A stretch of 64,000 nt of DNA. Source: Ideonella sp. Lineage in GTDB: Bacteria > Pseudomonadota > Gammaproteobacteria > Burkholderiales > Burkholderiaceae_C. The notes beneath the pieces were generated by a model. That model saw only the letters and a program-made list of their open reading frames with translations, ran no database searches and was not told the origin of the DNA. The position numbers and the translations under genes are program-made. The stretch is taken from NCBI GenBank assembly GCA_016721465.1, contig JADKIA010000026.1, forward strand, positions 1-64,000. The letters are read 5' to 3'. Below are positions 18,870 to 28,010 of this stretch, in pieces. How positions within the stretch are numbered: position 1 is the stretch's first letter; each line of letters opens with the position of its first letter.

Positions 18870-21161
18870 TCATTCCAGCAGTTCGAAGCTGGCGCGCAAG
18901 CGGATGTCGTCCGATGCCGCGCCGACCATCAGATCGAACTCGCCCGGTTCGGCCACCCACTGCAGCCGGTGGTTGTGGAAGGACAGCGTCTCCCGGTCGA
19001 TGACGAAGCTCAGTTCGCGCGACTGGCCGGGCTGCAGGTGCAGCTTCTGGAAGCCCTTGAGCTCCTGCACCGGCCGCACCACCGAGCCCACGCGGTCGCG
19101 CAGGTACAGCTGCACCACCTCGTCGCCGGCGCGTGCGCCGGTGTTGCGCAGCGTGAAGCGCACGGTGAGTGTGTCGGTGAGCGCGAGCCGGGTCTTGTCC
19201 AGGCGCAGATCGCTGTAGGCGAACTGCGTGTAGCTCAGGCCATGGCCAAAGGCGTAGCGCGGCGCATTGGGGCTGTCGATGTAGTGGCTGCGAAAGGCCT
19301 GGCTGCCCGCGGCGCCGGACGCATCGGGCGGCGGCACCGGGCGGCCGGTGTTGAAGTGGCTGTAGAACACCGGGATCTGCCCCACGCTGCGCGGGAAGCT
19401 GATCGGCAGGCGCGCCGACGGGTTGTGCTCACCCAGCAGCACATCGGCGATGGCATTGCCCGCCTCGGTGCCCAGCCACCACGTGTACGCGATGGCGTTC
19501 ACGCGCTCGGCCGCCCAGTTGAAGGTGAGCGGCCTGCCGGCGTTGACCAGCAGCACCACGGGCTTGCCGGTGGCGTGCACGGCCTGGACCAGCTCGTCCT
19601 GTACGCCGGGCAGGCCGAGGTCGGCGCGGCTCTTGGCCTCGCCGCTCATGTCGGCCGATTCGCCCAAGCTCATCACCACCACGTCGGCCTGGCGCGCCAC
19701 TGCCACGGCCTCGGCGAAGCCATCGCGCCGGTCGCCCTGGATGTCGCTGCCTTTGGCGTACAGCAGGCGGGCATCGGCGGGCAGGCGCTGCTTCAGCCCG
19801 TCCCATTGGGTGACGATGAACTTCGAATAGTCCAGCCCCGGGATACGGATGGCCCAGGCGCCGTGGTTGTCTTCCACGGCCTTGACCAGCGGACCGATGA
19901 AGGCGATGGTCTTGCCCTGCGGCTGCAGCGGCAGCAGGGGCTGCTTCGTCGCCGGCCAGGGCTCGTTCTTCAACAGCACGATGCTCTTGGCGGCCATGGC
20001 CCGCGCGGCCTGGCGGTGCTCGGGACGGGCGAGCACCGCTTGCTCGCGCGCGGCGTCGCTGAAGCGGTAGGGATCTTCGAACAGGCCCAGCTCGAACTTC
20101 TTGCGCAAGACCCGCTTGACGGCATCGTCCACCAAGCTTTGCGCGACCTGGCCGTCGCGCACCAGGGCGCCCAGGTGATCGCGGTAGGCGGTGCTTTCCA
20201 TGTCCATGTCGCTGCCGGCGGTGATGGCCGCGCGGGCGGCATCGCGCTGGTCCTTCACGTAGCCGTGCGCCACCATCTCGCCGATGGAGCCCCAGTCCGA
20301 CACCACGAAGCCCTTGAACGCCCATGCACCCTTGAGGATGTCGCGCTGCAGCAGCGCGCTGCCGTTGGCAGGAATGCCGTTGAGGTCGTTGAAGGCGTTC
20401 ATGAACGTGGCCACGCCCGCATCCACCGCGGCCTTGAAGGGGGGCAGGTACACCTCGCGCAACAGCCGCTCGCTCGTGTCCACCGAGTTGTAGTCGCGCC
20501 CGCCCTGCGCGGCACCATAGGCCGCGAAGTGCTTGGCGGTGGCCATCACCGCATCGGTGTCGCCGAGTTGTCGGCCCTGGAAGCCCTTGACCCGAGCGAA
20601 CGCGATCTTCGAGCCGAGGTAGGGGTCTTCGCCGGCGCCCTCCATCACGCGACCCCAGCGCGGATCGCGCGCAATGTCGACCATGGGCGCAAAGGTCCAG
20701 TGGATGCCCGAGGCCGCCGCCTCGGTGGCGGCGATGCGGGCCGATTGCTCGATGGCGGGCAGGTCCCAGCTGGCGGCCTCGGCCAGCGGGATCGGGAAGG
20801 TGGTCTGGTAGCCATGGATCACGTCCTGCCCGAACAGCAGCGGGATCTTCAGGCGCGATTGCATGGCCAGCGCCTGGTAGGCCCGCGTGCGCTCGGCGCC
20901 CAGCACATTCAGCATGGCCCCGACCCGGCCGGCCAGCAGGTGGTCCTGGTGGCTGCCCTTGAACGTGACCGGGCCGGTGGCGTTCCAGTTGCCCGAATAC
21001 TGGGTCAGCTGGCCGATCTTCTCTTCCTGCGTCATCTGCTGCAGCAGGGCCTCGACGCGGGGCTCGATGTCCGACCCGGCCGCACGGACACCCGGCACCA
21101 CGCTGGCCAGCAGCAAGCCGGCCAGGGCGCGCCGGCGGATCGAAGGACACGTGTTTTGCAT
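18870..21161 (-). CDS. bglX: GH3 beta-glucosidase (BglX-like)
   Basis: A 763-residue exported enzyme, signal peptide RALAGLLLASVVPGVRAAG. The GH3 N-terminal barrel is clear: EEKIGQLTQY, PLLFGQDVIHGYQTTFPIPL, ATAKHFAAYGA and the nucleophile Asp in GFVVSDWGSIGEM (about 289). The C-terminal domain includes SLGESADMSGEAKSR and NPSARLPISFPRSVGQIPVF, followed by a fibronectin III-like end. It hydrolyses terminal beta-linked glucose or related residues from oligosaccharides, in the periplasm. It follows the phosphatase-family gene by 29 bases on the same strand and would finish the degradation of oligosaccharides that GH30 makes. Length and layout match periplasmic BglX. Confidence 0.92.
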   Translation of the reverse strand: MQNTCPSIRRRALAGLLLASVVPGVRAAGSDIEPRVEALLQQMTQEEKIGQLTQYSGNWNATGPVTFKGSHQDHLLAGRVGAMLNVLGAERTRAYQALAMQSRLKIPLLFGQDVIHGYQTTFPIPLAEAASWDLPAIEQSARIAATEAAASGIHWTFAPMVDIARDPRWGRVMEGAGEDPYLGSKIAFARVKGFQGRQLGDTDAVMATAKHFAAYGAAQGGRDYNSVDTSERLLREVYLPPFKAAVDAGVATFMNAFNDLNGIPANGSALLQRDILKGAWAFKGFVVSDWGSIGEMVAHGYVKDQRDAARAAITAGSDMDMESTAYRDHLGALVRDGQVAQSLVDDAVKRVLRKKFELGLFEDPYRFSDAAREQAVLARPEHRQAARAMAAKSIVLLKNEPWPATKQPLLPLQPQGKTIAFIGPLVKAVEDNHGAWAIRIPGLDYSKFIVTQWDGLKQRLPADARLLYAKGSDIQGDRRDGFAEAVAVARQADVVVMSLGESADMSGEAKSRADLGLPGVQDELVQAVHATGKPVVLLVNAGRPLTFNWAAERVNAIAYTWWLGTEAGNAIADVLLGEHNPSARLPISFPRSVGQIPVFYSHFNTGRPVPPPDASGAAGSQAFRSHYIDSPNAPRYAFGHGLSYTQFAYSDLRLDKTRLALTDTLTVRFTLRNTGARAGDEVVQLYLRDRVGSVVRPVQELKGFQKLHLQPGQSRELSFVIDRETLSFHNHRLQWVAEPGEFDLMVGAASDDIRLRASFELLE

Positions 21162-21190
21162 GTTGCTATTCGGGCGTTTGTCGCGGGCCG

Positions 21191-22042
21191 TCAGTCCAGC
21201 AGCAGGCGCGCCACCACCGGGTGGTGATCGGACGGGTAGCGGCGATCGATGGAATCGCTGAGCACGGCGTACTGCAGCACGCGCACGCCCGGGCTGACGA
21301 AGATGTAGTCGATGCGTTCAATCATCGGCGCATCGAGCTGAAAGTCGTTGAAGGTGCCCACCGGGCCATAAGGCGGGCTGAGCGACCAGGCACGGGCATC
21401 GTGCAGCCGGCCGCTCAGCGCCTGGATCTGCGGCGTGTCGGGCGTGGAATTGAAGTCGCCCAGGCACACCACGGGCAGGCCGGCGGAGAGCTCGTCCATC
21501 TTGCGCAACATCAGCTGCGCCGACTCGCGCCGCGCGAGCTCGCCCTCGTGATCGAAGTGCACCGAGAACACGGCCAGGCTGCGCCCGCTGGCCTTGTCGC
21601 GCAACCGGGCCCAGGAGGCCAGGCGCCTGCAGCAACGCGCGTCCCAACCCTTGGACGGCACCTCCGGCGTGGGGCTGAGCCAGAAGTCGCCATTGGCCAG
21701 CAACTCGAAGCGGGCCTTGCGGAAGAAGATGGCCGAATGCTCGCCGGCGTCCTGCCCATCGTCGCGGCCTCGGCCGACGCGGGTGTATTCGCCCATCTGC
21801 TCCAGGTCGCGGATCTGGTCGATCAGGCCTTCCTGGGTACCGAGCAGATCGAATCCGTGATAACGCACCAAGGCCTTGACCGCCTCGCGACGTTGCGGCC
21901 AGGCGTTGACGCCATCGCTGGCCAGGTTCAGGCGCAGGTTGTAGGTGGCCGCCTCGATCGGCGCCGCATCGGGGGCTGCCGGCGCGGCGGACACCACCAG
22001 CGCCAGCAGGCCGGCCGCCAAGGACCGCACGACGGCCTTCAT
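21191..22042 (-). CDS. Exported endonuclease/exonuclease/phosphatase family protein
   Basis: A 283-residue protein with a signal peptide (SLAAGLLALVVSAAPAAP). It keeps the metal-dependent EEP core: EAATYNLRLN, LLGTQEGLIDQ (catalytic Glu about 71), VFSVHFDHEG, VVCLGDFNSTPDT, IERIDYIFVS and YPSDHHPVVARLL. The family contains nucleases, inositol phosphatases and sphingomyelinase-like phosphodiesterases. Secreted versions in glycan loci usually lack a known substrate. The start ATG overlaps the stop of the halogenase gene (ATGA). Next to a GH30 enzyme and a nearby glycerophosphodiesterase, action on a phosphorylated or lipid-linked glycan is possible but unproven. Confidence 0.85.
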   Translation of the reverse strand: MKAVVRSLAAGLLALVVSAAPAAPDAAPIEAATYNLRLNLASDGVNAWPQRREAVKALVRYHGFDLLGTQEGLIDQIRDLEQMGEYTRVGRGRDDGQDAGEHSAIFFRKARFELLANGDFWLSPTPEVPSKGWDARCCRRLASWARLRDKASGRSLAVFSVHFDHEGELARRESAQLMLRKMDELSAGLPVVCLGDFNSTPDTPQIQALSGRLHDARAWSLSPPYGPVGTFNDFQLDAPMIERIDYIFVSPGVRVLQYAVLSDSIDRRYPSDHHPVVARLLLD

Positions 22043-23541
22043 GCCTGGCAGTTCGCCGCGATGAATTCGGCGTGCGTGGGCATCACGTTCACGCACTTGG
22101 CCACCACGCGCTCCACGTCGTCGATGAAGGCCTTCACCTGGCTCTCGGGCAACAGGTCGGCGAAGGGGTGGTAGCCGCGCGGCTGGATGCGCTGGCCCTG
22201 CATCACCTGCAGCCAGCTGAGCTCGGCGAAGAGCTCGTTGTCCTCGCGGAACATGCGTCCATTGCTGCGGTACAGGTCGATCTTGCGCTGCAGCCGCGGC
22301 GGGATGGCCATGTTGCGGCAGTAGTTCCAGAATTCGGAGTCGTCGCGCTCGGTGGCCTTGTAGTGCAGGATCAGGAAGTCGCGGATGTACTCGTACTCGG
22401 CCTGCGTCTGCTTGTTGTACTCGGCGATGTCCACCGCGTCGAAACCCGCGTGCGGGAAGAACACGATCATGCGCGAGATGGCGGTCTGGATCAGGTGGAT
22501 GCTGGTGGACTCCAGCGGCTCCAGGAAGCCGCTGGACAAGCCCACGGCCACGCAGTTGTGGCTCCAGAAGCTCTTGCGCCGGCCGGTGACGTAGTGGATG
22601 TGGCGCGGATCGGCCAGCGGCTTGCCGTCGAGCTTGCTCATCAGGATGGCGGTGGCCTCGTCCTCGCCCATGAACGGGCTGCTGTAGACATGGCCATTGC
22701 CGATGCGGTGCTGCAGCGGGATGCGCCATTGCCAGCCCGCCGTGTGCGCAGTGGAGCGCGTCATCGGCAGCAGCGGCTGCACCGATTCACACGGCACGGC
22801 AATGGCCCGGTCGCAGGGCAGCCAGTGCCGCCAGTCCTCGTAGCCGGCGTGCAGCGTCTGCTCGATCAGCAGGCCGCGGATGCCCGAGCAATCGACGAAG
22901 AAATCGCCCTCGATGCGCTCGCCACCTTCCATCACCACCGCGCTGATGAAGCCGTCGGGCTCGCGCTGCAGCACCTGCACGACCTTGCCCTCGGTGCGGC
23001 GCACGCCGCGCTCCTCGGCCAGGCTGCGCAGGTAACGTGCATACAGGCCGGCATCGAAGTGGAAGGCGTTGGCGATGTCGGCCAGCGGCGAGCCGGGCAT
23101 GTCGGTGCGGGCGCGCATGTACTTGCTCTGCAGCGGCGCCAGGGTGTTGATCGAATACTTGTCCAGCTCGCCGGCCAGCCCGAGCTGGCGCATGCGCAGC
23201 CAGTAGTGGTGGAAGGACAGGCCGTCGAGCTCCTGCCCCACCTTGCCGAAGCCGTGGATGTAGCGGTCGCCCAGGCCACCCCAGTTGACGAACTCGATGC
23301 CGAGCTTGAAGGTGCCCTGGGTGCGGCGCAGGAACTCGTCCTCGTCGATGCCGATGGCCGTGTTGAAGGCCTTGATGTGCGGGATGGTGGCCTCGCCCAC
23401 GCCGATGATGCCGATCTCGTCGGATTCGACCAGGCGGATGCGGTAACTGGGGTTGAGCAGCTTGGACAGCGCGGCGGCCGTCATCCAGCCGGCGGTGCCG
23501 CCGCCGACAATGACGATGTTGCGGACGGGTTGAATCGACAT
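22039..23541 (-). CDS. Flavin-dependent tryptophan halogenase family protein
   Basis: A 500-residue cytoplasmic flavoenzyme without a signal peptide. The FAD-binding motif is IVIVGGGTAGWMTA (residues 9-22). The halogenase signature WxWxIP is present as GWQWRIPLQHRIGNG (about 270-275). The Lys that forms the haloamine or holds HOCl in PrnA/RebH aligns at K79 (GTFKLGIEF), and the catalytic Glu aligns at E344 (LEPLESTSIH). All catalytic residues are thus kept. A flavin reductase is needed in trans; none is in this window. Related genes next to TonB receptors are known in Caulobacterales and Xanthomonadales, with uncertain substrates. The ATG at 23541 follows a GAGGATC Shine-Dalgarno-like sequence, 20 bases after the importer ATPase gene. 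Confidence 0.9.
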   Translation of the reverse strand: MSIQPVRNIVIVGGGTAGWMTAAALSKLLNPSYRIRLVESDEIGIIGVGEATIPHIKAFNTAIGIDEDEFLRRTQGTFKLGIEFVNWGGLGDRYIHGFGKVGQELDGLSFHHYWLRMRQLGLAGELDKYSINTLAPLQSKYMRARTDMPGSPLADIANAFHFDAGLYARYLRSLAEERGVRRTEGKVVQVLQREPDGFISAVVMEGGERIEGDFFVDCSGIRGLLIEQTLHAGYEDWRHWLPCDRAIAVPCESVQPLLPMTRSTAHTAGWQWRIPLQHRIGNGHVYSSPFMGEDEATAILMSKLDGKPLADPRHIHYVTGRRKSFWSHNCVAVGLSSGFLEPLESTSIHLIQTAISRMIVFFPHAGFDAVDIAEYNKQTQAEYEYIRDFLILHYKATERDDSEFWNYCRNMAIPPRLQRKIDLYRSNGRMFREDNELFAELSWLQVMQGQRIQPRGYHPFADLLPESQVKAFIDDVERVVAKCVNVMPTHAEFIAANCQA

Positions 23542-23561
23542 GGCGAGATCCTCTGTTCAGT

Positions 23562-24686
<1,125 letters not shown>

Positions 24687-24689
24687 GCG

Positions 24690-25649
24690 CTATCCCTTCA
24701 CCGCGCCGGCCGCGATGCCGCGCACGAACCAGCGTCCGGAGACGAAATACACCAACAGCGGCACCATCGAGGTGAGGATGGTGGCGGCCATGTTCACGTT
24801 GTACAGGCGCTCGCCGGTGGTGGTGTTGATCACGTTGTTGAGCTGCACCGTCATGGGCAGGTTGTCGCGGCCGGCGAACACCAGGCCCAGCACGTAGTCG
24901 TTCCACACGCCGGTGATCTGCATGATGGCCGCGACGATGATCATCGGCGTGGACATGGGCAGCATCAGCTGACCGAAGATGCGCCAGAAGCCACCGCCAT
25001 CGATGCGCGCGGCCTTGAACAGCTCCTGCGGGATCGAGGCATAGTAGTTGCGGAACAGCAGCGTCATCACCGGCATGCTGAAGACGAGGTGCACCAGCAC
25101 GATGCCTGGCAGCGAGCTGAACAGGCCGATGGCCGCCACCACCTTGACCAGCGGGTAGATCATCACCTGCACCGGGATGAAGGCACCGAGCATCAGCACG
25201 GCGAACAGGGTGTTGGCGCCACGCGGCTTCCAGAAGCTCAGCGCATAGCCGTTGAGCGCCCCCATCAGGATGGGCAGTACGGTGCTGGGCACGACGATGG
25301 CCACCGAGTTCCAGAAGCCCACGCGCACGCCGCCGCAATCCACGCCGGTGCAGGCCTGGCTCCACGCGGTGCGCCAGGCGTCGAGGCTGAGGTGCTGCGG
25401 CAGCGCGAAGAGCTGGCCCAGGCGGATCTCGTCCATGCCCTTCAGCGAGGTGACGGCCATGATGTACAGCGGCGCCAGGAAGAACGCGGCGGCGAACAGC
25501 AGGAAGGCGTACACACCGATGCGGCCGACGTTGACACGCGAACGACGGTGCAGCGGCGTCCCAGCGGCAGCCGCGAAACCGGCTTTGCCGGGCCGCTGGG
25601 TGCGCCCACCCGGGGGGGAGGCGCCGAAGGCGCTACGGGGGGAGGTCAT
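24690..25649 (-). CDS. Sugar ABC transporter permease, MalG-like
   Basis: A 319-residue inner-membrane permease with six membrane segments, the first at VYAFLLFAAAFFLAPLYIMA. The EAA-type loop that contacts the ATPase is FKAARIDGGGFWRIFGQLML. It resembles the GtsC/MalG group, including the loop CTGVDCGG that recurs in its paralogue in the second importer. The ATG at 25649 overlaps the stop of the upstream permease (ATGA). Residues 1-34 (TSPRSAFGASPPGG and GKAGFAAAAG) are encoded by a repeat element also found in the neighbouring gene, so this N-terminal extension is probably not part of the fold. Confidence 0.9.
   Translation of the reverse strand: MTSPRSAFGASPPGGRTQRPGKAGFAAAAGTPLHRRSRVNVGRIGVYAFLLFAAAFFLAPLYIMAVTSLKGMDEIRLGQLFALPQHLSLDAWRTAWSQACTGVDCGGVRVGFWNSVAIVVPSTVLPILMGALNGYALSFWKPRGANTLFAVLMLGAFIPVQVMIYPLVKVVAAIGLFSSLPGIVLVHLVFSMPVMTLLFRNYYASIPQELFKAARIDGGGFWRIFGQLMLPMSTPMIIVAAIMQITGVWNDYVLGLVFAGRDNLPMTVQLNNVINTTTGERLYNVNMAATILTSMVPLLVYFVSGRWFVRGIAAGAVKG
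25572..25646. repeat. Repeat element inside the MalG-like permease 5' end
   Basis: The elements ACCGGCTTTGCCGGGCC, then GAGGCGCC.AAGGCGCT followed by a G run, recur in the same order at 26525-26622 with a different middle part. The left part (CCGGCTTTGCCGG) is a palindrome. Both copies lie at the 5' end of permease genes and are translated in frame. The arrangement is like the short palindromic intergenic repeats common in Burkholderiales. Confidence 0.6.
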
Positions 25650-26626
25650 GTTCTGCTTCGGGCGTAGAGCACGGGCGCGACCAAGGCCAGCACGGTGAGC
25701 AACAGCACGATGGCGCCGGCCGATGCCAACGCCAGATTGGCGCGGCCGAACAGGTGGTCCATGATGAACTTGGCGGGCACGTCGCTGGCGGTGCCCGGGC
25801 CACCCTGCGTCATGGCCACCACCGCGTCGAACACCTTGACCACGCCGGTGAACAGCAGCACGAACACCGTGGCCAGCGTCGGGCCCATCATCGGCAGCAC
25901 GATGGACAGGTACACCCGCCAGGTGGGAATGCCATCGACTCGCGCGGCCTTCCACAGGTCGTCGTCGATGCCGCGCAGGCCCGCCAGCATCAAGGCCATC
26001 ACCAGCCCCGAGGCCTGCCAGACGCTGGCGATCACGACCGTGTAGATGACCTTGTCCTGGTCGATGATCCAGTCGAACGTGAAGTCCGGGAAGCCCATCT
26101 GCCGCACCGCCTGCTGCAGGCCGCTGCCGGGGTTGAGCACCCACTGCCAGACCAGCCCCGTGGCCACGAAGGACATGGCGTAGGGGTAGAGAAAGAGGGT
26201 GCGCAGCAGGCCCTCGCCCTTGACCTTCTGGTCGATGAACACCGCCAGCAGGAAACCGATCACCACCGTGGCCGCGATGAACAGCACGCCGTAGAGCGCC
26301 AGGTTCTGCAGCGCGAGCTGCCAGCGCTCGTTGTCGAACAGGCGCTCGTACTGCGCCAGCCCGACGAAATCGTCCTGCGGAAAGGTGCGCGAGCTGCTCA
26401 TCGACACGCGCAGCGACCACAGCGTGGCGCCCAGGTAGGCCACCAGCACCGTCAAGGCCATGGGCAGCAGCGCGCCCCACGGCACCACACGACGCAGAGC
26501 GCGCCGCCACCACGTGGACGCCGTGGAACCGGCTTTGCCGGGCCACTGGCGTTGCCCGCCAGAACTCGAAGAGTTCCCATGGGCAACCCTGGGCGAGGCG
26601 CCAGAGGCGCTCCGGGGGGTCGTCAC
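25646..26626 (-). CDS. Sugar ABC transporter permease, MalF-like
   Basis: A 326-residue inner-membrane permease with six membrane segments, the first at WGALLPMALTVLVAYLGATL. The EAA-type loop is WKAARVDGIPTWRVYLSIVL. It pairs with the MalG-like permease to form the channel. The start is a GTG at 26626 overlapping the stop of the binding-protein gene (GTGA). The first 38 residues (TTPRSASGASPRV, then GQRQWPGKAGSTAS) derive from the same repeat element that precedes the other permease. This is longer than in the second importer's permease (291 residues), consistent with an inserted repeat. Substrate is a sugar, not determinable from the sequence. Confidence 0.9.
   Translation of the reverse strand: MTTPRSASGASPRVAHGNSSSSGGQRQWPGKAGSTASTWWRRALRRVVPWGALLPMALTVLVAYLGATLWSLRVSMSSSRTFPQDDFVGLAQYERLFDNERWQLALQNLALYGVLFIAATVVIGFLLAVFIDQKVKGEGLLRTLFLYPYAMSFVATGLVWQWVLNPGSGLQQAVRQMGFPDFTFDWIIDQDKVIYTVVIASVWQASGLVMALMLAGLRGIDDDLWKAARVDGIPTWRVYLSIVLPMMGPTLATVFVLLFTGVVKVFDAVVAMTQGGPGTASDVPAKFIMDHLFGRANLALASAGAIVLLLTVLALVAPVLYARSRT
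26525..26622. repeat. Repeat element inside the MalF-like permease 5' end
   Basis: This is the second copy of the element at 25572-25646, sharing ACCGGCTTTGCCGGGCC and GAGGCGCC.GAGGCGCT followed by a G run. It carries an additional inner inverted segment (GTTGCCCGCC...GGGCAAC). It begins four bases inside the permease frame and extends about 34 codons. Confidence 0.6.
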
Positions 26627-27876
26627 TTCAGCGCCTCGGCAATCTGCTTCTGGATTTTTTCAACCGGGATGCTTCGGTTCCAGTACGCCGTGAGGATGTC
26701 GGCCAACGCGCCGTTCTGGTCCGGCGTCATGTAGACCTCGCCGTTGCCGATCTGGCGGTTCTTGTCCTTCATGATGGCCAGGCCTTGCTGGGCGCAGGTG
26801 TCCATCTTGGAGGCGTCCACGTCGGTGCGGATGGGAATGGATCCCTTCTTGTTGCTGAACGCCACCTGCGTGGCCGGCGCGGTGATCACGCTGGCCAGCA
26901 GCTTCTGCGCCTTGAGGCTCTCGGGCTGGCTGGTCTTGGGGAAGACGAACACATCGCCCTGGATGATGTACAGCGAGTTGGGGCCGAAACCGGCGATGCA
27001 GCCGAAATCGCGCCCGGGCTGCTGGCCAGCCAGCGTGAACTCGCCCTTGGCCCAGTCGCCCATGAACTGCACGCCGGCCTTGCCCGTGATGAGCATCGCG
27101 GTGGCGTCGTTCCAGTTGCGGCCCGGCGAGCCTTTGTCGACATAGCCCTGCAGTCGTCGGAAGGTGAGCAGGACGTTCTTGAACCCCTCGCCCTGGATGG
27201 CCTTGGCATCGCGGTCGCGCAGCACCTTGAGGTAAAGCTCGCGCCCGCCCACGTTGGCCAGCACGGCGGCGAAGACGATGTTGTCCTGCCAGGCCTGGCC
27301 ACCATGCGCCAGCGGCACCAGGCCGGCAGCCTTGAGCTTGTCCAGCGCGGCAAACAGTTCGTCCATGCTGTGGGGCTCGGCGGCGATGCCGGCCTTGGCG
27401 AACGCGGCCTTCGAGTACCAGATCCAGGCGGGCATGTGGATGCTCACCGGCGCGGCGTAGTAGTGGCCCTTGACCTTGATGACGCTGAGCACGGCCTCGG
27501 GCAGGAACTTGTCCCAGCCGTCGCGCGCGGCCACGTCGTCCATGTGGTTGAGCAGGCCCTGCTCCACCACGTCGAAGAACTGGCGCGAAGTGTTGAACTG
27601 CGCCGCCGTCGGCGGATTGCCACCCACCATGCGGTTGATGGTGACCGAGCGCGCTTGCTCGCCCAGCGCCACGGCCATGTCCTGCCACTGGCCCCCGGCG
27701 GCGCGGTAGGCATCGGACAAGGTCTTCACCGCGGCCGATTCGCCGCCCGAGGTCCACCAGTGGATCACCTCGGCCTTGGGGCCCGAGGGCGGCGGCGCGG
27801 GTGGCTTCTGGGCCATGGCCAGACCAGCCATGCCCAGTGCGGTGGCCGCGACACCGAACTTGCGAGCCCACTTCAT
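26623..27876 (-). CDS. Periplasmic sugar-binding protein of ABC importer 1
   Basis: A 417-residue solute-binding protein with a signal peptide (KFGVAATALGMAGLAMAQ). Family 1 features include EVIHWWTSGGESAAVKTLSD, AHGGQAWQDN, QFMGDWAKGEF and SNKKGSIPIRTDVDAS. It closely parallels the binding protein of importer 2 at 33369 and resembles the glucose/mannose-binding GtsA group. It captures sugar in the periplasm and delivers it to the two permeases encoded immediately downstream. The ATG at 27876 begins the signal peptide; the frame extends further upstream without a plausible start. Confidence 0.9.
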   Translation of the reverse strand: MKWARKFGVAATALGMAGLAMAQKPPAPPPSGPKAEVIHWWTSGGESAAVKTLSDAYRAAGGQWQDMAVALGEQARSVTINRMVGGNPPTAAQFNTSRQFFDVVEQGLLNHMDDVAARDGWDKFLPEAVLSVIKVKGHYYAAPVSIHMPAWIWYSKAAFAKAGIAAEPHSMDELFAALDKLKAAGLVPLAHGGQAWQDNIVFAAVLANVGGRELYLKVLRDRDAKAIQGEGFKNVLLTFRRLQGYVDKGSPGRNWNDATAMLITGKAGVQFMGDWAKGEFTLAGQQPGRDFGCIAGFGPNSLYIIQGDVFVFPKTSQPESLKAQKLLASVITAPATQVAFSNKKGSIPIRTDVDASKMDTCAQQGLAIMKDKNRQIGNGEVYMTPDQNGALADILTAYWNRSIPVEKIQKQIAEALK

Positions 27877-27953
27877 GTGCGCATCTCCGAAAAATGACGA
27901 TCTTGCTACGGATGGGCGCGCGGCTCGGCGCGATGACGGGCTCCAATGAAACA

Positions 27954-27986
27954 CACCCCCTGCCAGTGAACTGCCGGCAGGGGGTG
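27954..27986 (-). terminator. Strong hairpin after the TonB receptor gene
   Basis: CACCCCCTGCC (27954-27964) and GGCAGGGGGTG (27976-27986) form a perfect 11-base-pair stem with an 11-base loop, 25 bases beyond the receptor stop on the minus strand. No U-run follows. It may end most receptor transcripts, or protect the 3' end while some read-through continues into the importer operon. Confidence 0.6.
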
Positions 27987-28010
27987 CATGGGCCGGGTGC
28001 TTGGGCGGGG

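Noticed and set aside
24690..26546. A 618-residue frame covering both permeases of importer 1
   Set aside because: The first half reads the MalF-like permease gene in the wrong frame; the MalG-like permease starts at 25649.
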